Assembly: GCA_010015675.1 (NCBI GenBank)
Contig: ML977018.1
Coordinates: forward strand, 14,986 to 38,127
Direction of reading: 5' to 3'
Source: Byssothecium circinans
Lineage: Eukaryota > Ascomycota > Dothideomycetes > Pleosporales > Massarinaceae
Length of the DNA: 23,142 bases
The number at the start of each line of letters is the position of its first letter. Positions within the stretch are counted from its first letter, which is position 1. The translations under genes were made by a program, and so were the position numbers. Of this stretch, positions 19,558 to 23,142 are shown in pieces. Under the pieces are notes generated by a model. That model was not told the origin of the DNA. It made no database searches and saw only the letters and a program-made list of their open reading frames with translations.

Positions 19558-20018
19558 TGTTACTAAGGGGTATACTTACTAGATCCTATTCTATATTAAG
19601 GGAGGTTAGTTAGTATAAGGTATATATATTAGGTAGTAGGCTTTAGTAGTTTAAGAGGTAAATATACTAAAGTAACTAATTCTATAATAAACTATAGAAT
19701 AACTAAGTATTAATCTAGGTAAGAGATAAACTATAGAGAGTTAACTATAAAGAACTAGAATTAAAAAGATATAGGAAATCTATCTAGTCTTTATACTATT
19801 TATTCTATTCCTTTAATAAGTCCTTAATCCTACCTAGAGCTCCTGCTCCCTAGATCTCTACCTAATCTAGGATCTTAGCCTACTCCTAAGATTTCTTAGT
19901 CTTAGCAGGATTATAATTACGTAACTAGTAACCTAATCCTACCTTACGCCCTACTACCTAATACTCTCCCTAAGCGTATTGTTCCTACGTAGCTACGCTT
20001 ATCTATTGTTTTGTAATA
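19558..20018 (-). repeat. Element B 5' LTR
   Basis: Begins TGTTACTAAGGGG, as in A, and can be aligned with the A LTR for about 245 bp. After about 19805 it diverges strongly from A's LTR, sharing only patches such as the AAGATTTCTTAG and GTAACTAGTAACCTAAT regions. The end is placed at 20018 (GTAATA, from GTAACA by CA to TA), because Fot1-like sequence starts at 20019; that gives 461 bp. The partner LTR lies outside the window to the left. Confidence 0.75.
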
Positions 20019-20858
20019 AGATAGCTATAAAAACTACCTAAATTAAGATTTTAAAGATTATTATTATAATAATAAGATTTTTACGCTTTATATACTACTA
20101 TACTTATTATATATCCTCTAGCTACTTAATATAGTATTATTTTTACTACTTAAGTATAAGTACTCTAAGATTATTTAGAGCTTAGTATAATAGTATATCT
20201 TTTAAATTAATAAGGCAGTATTCCTACTAGTCTTTAAAGATACGTTTTTAAGTATATTTATAGTTTAGAACTATTAAAAGGCCTTTAAGGTAATAAAGCT
20301 AGTCCTTTTAAATATATAGGTAGTACTTAATTACTTTAATATATATATATATATACCTTACTAGGACTTCTACTACTAGAGATACTATAGCTATTAAAGA
20401 CTCTAAGTAATATATATAAATTTAGCTTATAGTTAAAGTTTATACGTAATTCTATTACTTAGTTACTATAAATAGTATAGGATAGGCTTTTATAGCTTAT
20501 TAAAAGTACTAAGTTAGTGCTATATAATACTACACTTATAAAAGCACGTATTAAAGAGCTTAAAAAGCAACTTATAGTAGTAACTAAGTATAAAATACAT
20601 AAGTATAAGTATATTTAAAAGGGTAGTACTATAGAGTATAGTCCTATAATAGACTAGAATAGTTTTAAACTATTAGGAACTATTAGGAACTATAAGAGAG
20701 TAAAAGTAAAAAGTAAATATAAAGTATAATAACTAGGTATTTACTACTATAGTAACTATAGTAAGGCTAAGTATAATATAAGAATATATTAAGCTAATAA
20801 AAAGGGTTTTTCTAAGTTAAAGGCTAGTACTTAATTTATTATATTAAGTAGTAATATA
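20019..20858 (+). pseudogene. Element E: 3' half of a Fot1/pogo-type transposase gene
   Basis: Plus strand. The sequence starts inside the DDE domain at SYKNYLN, just after the second catalytic Asp, and continues as DFKDYYYNNKIFTLYI and a region corresponding to the family's HSSHLLQPLDV motif, where the third catalytic Asp has become Asn. Downstream, LIKARIKELKKQL (about 20530-20570) matches the coiled-coil-like tail typical of Fot1/pogo transposases. A C-terminal C-x2-C-x4-H-x4-C knuckle near 20740-20790 has Tyr at its Cys and His positions. The N-terminal half should lie left of the window, on the other side of element B. Very heavy RIP. It forms an inverted pair with D. Confidence 0.8.
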
Positions 20859-22705
20859 TTCTACTACTAAAGTGGCTACACTACTAAAGTAGCTACTTTT
20901 CCTTAGTAATACTAATTTACTTAACTGTATTATTATTATCATCTATATTACTATCTAAAAATATATACTAAGTACTAGCCTCTAACTTAAAAGAACCCTC
21001 TTTATTAGCTTAATAAGTTCTCGCGTTATGCCTAGTCTTACCGCAATTGCTATAGCGCTAAATACCTAGTTATCACGATTGTCGTACCTTACTCTTACCC
21101 TCTACCCTCGCCCTTTTATAGTTCTGAACTATTCCTAATAGTTTAGAACTATTCTAGTCTACTATAGGACTATACTCTATAGTACTATCCTTATAAATAT
21201 ACTTGTATTTATATATTTTATACTTAGTTATAACTGTAAGTTACTATTTAAGCTCTTTAATATACGACTTTATAAGCGTAGTATAATGCAGCACTAACTT
21301 AGTACCTTTAATAAGCTATAAAAGCCTATCCTATGCTATTTATAGTAACTAGGTAATAGAATTACGTATAAACTTTAACTATAAGCTAAATTCGTGTATA
21401 TTACTTAAAATCCTTAATAGCTATAGCGTCTCTAGTAGTAGGGGTCCTAGTAGAGTATATATATATATATTAAGGTAATTGAGTACTATCTACGCGTTTA
21501 AAGGGACTAGCCTTATTACCTTAAAGGCTTTTTAATAGTTCTAAACTATAAATACGCTTAAAAACGCGACTTTAAAGGCTAGTAGGAATATTTCTTTATT
21601 AATATAAAAAATACACTATTACGCTAAGCCCTAAATAATCTTAAAGTACTTATACTTAAGCAGCGAGAATAACACTATATTAAGTAGCTAGAGGATATGT
21701 AACAAGTATGGTAGTATATAGAGTATAAGGATCTTATTATTATAATAATAATTCTTAAAATTTTAATTTAGGTAGCTTTTATAGCTATCTAAAATTAGCA
21801 ACCAATAGACGCTAATAGTTCTTGCCTTTATATATATGTTAAAGTGCTTTAACTATATAAGATTAAGCTTATTAGTTGTCTATTTATTCTCTAAGATTAA
21901 GAGCTTTTAATAGCGTAGTATATTAGCTTCTTAGTACTATAAAAAGATATAGATACATCCTTTATATATAATAAATAGTAGGGTGAATATACTATTTAAA
22001 TATATACTCTAGATATCTATTACCTACTCTTTATCGCCTAGCTAAACTGTTATAGGCCTTTCTTACTTCTTTAAGCTAGTAACTACTTTTATAAAGCTAA
22101 TAATACCTATCTAAAAGCTAGTCTTATTAAAGTTATATATATTATTATTATATATACTATACTTTGCTTTAGTATCTTATATAAGCTTAAACTACGTACT
22201 AACTACCTTAGGATCTTTCTATAGTACTCTCTAATAGGCTTTTAAATAGTTCTAAACTATTTATAACTATTCTAAATAGTCTATAAACTATACTACCTAG
22301 TTAATACCTAATTACTTACTACCCTGCTTGCGTAGTAGTTTATTCGCTATATCTAACACTTCATCTAATATAGGTGAATCCTCGCGAATTAAGGTTAAGG
22401 ATATATTAGATAAGCGTATCCTCTTTAGTTAGGGATAGTTTTAAACAGTTTAGAACTATTTATAGTTAAAAGGTAATTCTATTAATATAGTTAGAAAGGC
22501 TCTAATAATAAATATTAAAAGCCTTAGTAGCGTATTAGAGGCTTTTAAATTAGCCTAAATAGTAAGCTTAAAGGGCAAGCTTAATATTACCTTCTTATTA
22601 AATAAGTAACGCGTTTATTAGTTAAGGTATTTTGTAATAAGTATAGTGTTAGTATTACTAAGGAAAAGTAGCTATCTTAATAGTTTAGCTATCTTAATAG
22701 TAGAT
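20859..22705 (-). mobile_element. Element D: full-length Fot1/pogo-type DNA transposon
   Basis: About 1.85 kb, close to the usual Fot1 size. Imperfect terminal inverted repeats of about 48 bp share TCTACTA and GCTACTTTTCCTTAGTAA. Each contains an internal near-direct repeat of about 17-18 bp. TA at 20857-20858 and 22706-22707 is the likely target duplication; ends could shift by up to 8 bp inward (TA at 20865 and 22698). The transposase lies on the minus strand. The left end matches, base for base in length, the barely mutated end of another element at 23010-23055. Confidence 0.8.
20950..22640 (-). pseudogene. Fot1/pogo-type transposase of element D
   Basis: Minus strand. The N-terminal part shows a CENP-B-like DNA-binding region: REDSPILDEVLDIANKLLR at about 22390-22335. 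The DDE domain follows. IYNFNKTSF at about 22140-22115 stands where I-Y-N-F-D-E-T-G-F is expected (first Asp to Asn). ERPITV and GDKE lie near 22060-22035. KHFNIYIKARTISVYWLLILD runs to the second Asp at about 21795. The tail has the basic coiled-coil region and a CCHC knuckle near 21070-21020, reading RYSNCGKTRHNARTY, in which one Cys and the His survive. Better preserved at its C-terminus than E. Function when intact: cut-and-paste transposition into TA. Inactive. Confidence 0.82.
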
Positions 22706-22707
22706 TA

Positions 22708-23002
22708 CATTATAAGTAATAATATAGCTTATACTTTAAATAAATAAAAGCTTTTTATATTACTTTTTAACTACTTTCTTTTTTTACTATTATAATTTAT
22801 TTTATAGTTACTTATAAAGTCTTCTTTTACTTATTACTATAATTTCTTTTTTTTATTAACTTATATTTTACTATTTTTTACTTTATTATAACTTTATATA
22901 CTAATATTTTATATAAAGTACTAGCTTTATACTTAAATTATATACTTAAACTACTTTATTATATAATACTATTTTTTTATTTATTATTAACTACTTATAA
23001 CG
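22708..23002. other. Extremely AT-rich sequence, no gene
   Basis: Almost only A and T, with long T and A runs and scattered TATA. The first 30-50 bp may be the remaining 3' end of element E beyond D. No frame, repeat unit or RNA gene can be supported. Confidence 0.6.
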
Positions 23003-23004
23003 TA

Positions 23005-23142
23005 TTCCACCACTGAGACGGCCAAACCACCGAGACGGCCACTTTTGCTTGGCAAGGAAAATCAAACTGTATTATATTAATAACAATTTAAATATAAGAG
23101 CTATTAAGCTGAAATTTTAAATACAGATATATATAATATAGA
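23005..23142. mobile_element. Left end of a further Fot1/pogo-like transposon (element F), running out of the window
   Basis: After TA at 23003-23004 come two copies of a 15-bp unit, CCACTGAGACGGCCA (23010-23024) and CCACCGAGACGGCCA (23027-23041), then CTTTTGCTTGGCAAGG. The 46 bp from 23010 align without gaps to D's left end at 20861-20906. Most differences are C to T or G to A in D, so this is a related terminal repeat that has largely escaped RIP. Only about 90 bp of interior is visible, and it is AT-rich without a readable frame. Confidence 0.7.

Larger units (their letters stand above)
1..20018 (-). mobile_element. Element B: Ty3/gypsy retrotransposon, 3' end outside window, interrupted by A, mariner and C
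   Basis: B is what remains when the later insertions are removed: 1-74, 7588-9139, 10476-11393, 19303-19557 and the 5' LTR 19558-20018. Joined in that order, these pieces run parallel to element A. Positions 1-74 match A at about 4345-4416, 7593 onward matches A from about 4420, 10478-11393 matches A at about 5930-6870, and 19308-19557 matches A at about 6870-7110. B therefore belongs to the same or a sister family as A and lies on the minus strand, with gag to the right and pol running out of the window to the left. Its RT, RNase H and integrase are not in the window. It appears to have inserted into Fot1-like element E, because E begins abruptly at 20019. Heavy RIP-type decay, with stops every few codons. 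Confidence 0.85.

Noticed and set aside
20336..20359. (TA)n microsatellite, mirrored near 21454-21474
   Set aside because: It is the same interior position of the Fot1-like elements E and D, part of the inverted pair, and needs no separate explanation.
20019..21794. Single transposon with very long terminal inverted repeats
   Set aside because: D has its own short terminal repeats and TA duplication enclosing a complete transposase region, and E encodes the same protein in the opposite direction. Two copies in inverted orientation fit better.
1..23142. Alternative genetic code in which TAG and TAA are sense codons
   Set aside because: Stops fall at positions where the families have Trp and Arg as well as Gln. 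The same DNA also shows Cys to Tyr, Asp to Asn and Glu to Lys changes of the same mutational type. RIP explains all of these together.
1..23142. tRNA, rRNA or CRISPR features
   Set aside because: No cloverleaf with recognisable A and B boxes, no rRNA-like stretch and no regularly spaced direct repeats were seen. The weak box-like words in the 220-bp insertion are insufficient.

Overview
The window looks like a gene-poor, AT-rich heterochromatic block from a filamentous ascomycete (Pezizomycotina). No intact protein-coding gene is visible. Almost everything is transposable-element sequence damaged by C-to-T changes on both strands, the signature of repeat-induced point mutation (RIP). CAG, CAA, CGA and TGG codons have become TAG, TAA, TGA and TAG, zinc-knuckle cysteines have become tyrosines, and catalytic Asp or Glu have become Asn or Lys. 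Because indels are rare, long frames can still be followed by eye through the stops. Family assignments below come from reading these frames, not from database searches.

The elements are nested, and the order can be read from target-site duplications (TSDs). E is a Fot1/pogo-type DNA transposon copy; its 3' half is at about 20019-20858. B is a Ty3/gypsy chromovirus on the minus strand that inserted into E. B's 5' LTR is 19558-20018 and its other end lies left of position 1. B was then hit three times. A (75-7587, minus) is a complete related gypsy element with 476-bp LTRs and TSD TTATA. A Tc1/mariner element (9140-10475, minus) has a 338-codon transposase frame and TA TSD. C (11394-19302, plus) is a different gypsy chromovirus with 197-bp LTRs and TSD GCTAT. 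C's pol was itself hit by a 220-bp insertion at 14311-14530. On the right, E was hit by D (about 20859-22705, minus), a full-length Fot1/pogo element, which creates a large inverted repeat with E. The window ends in AT-rich sequence and the left end of another, hardly mutated relative of D (from about 23005).

The most unusual item is in C. Between the end of pol and the 3' LTR sit about 2.2 kb of cargo, flanked by a 16-bp direct duplication of the polypurine-tract region. The cargo holds a degraded four-exon gene on the opposite strand (17339-18807). Its three introns have normal fungal splice signals, and the exon phases join into one 429-codon frame. It encodes an unrecognised Cys- and Lys-rich protein. 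This looks like gene capture by an LTR retrotransposon, with introns preserved because the gene lies antisense to the RNA intermediate.

The only two ATG-to-stop frames of notable length are not independent genes. One lies inside the 220-bp insertion; the other is the undamaged tail of the last exon of the cargo gene.
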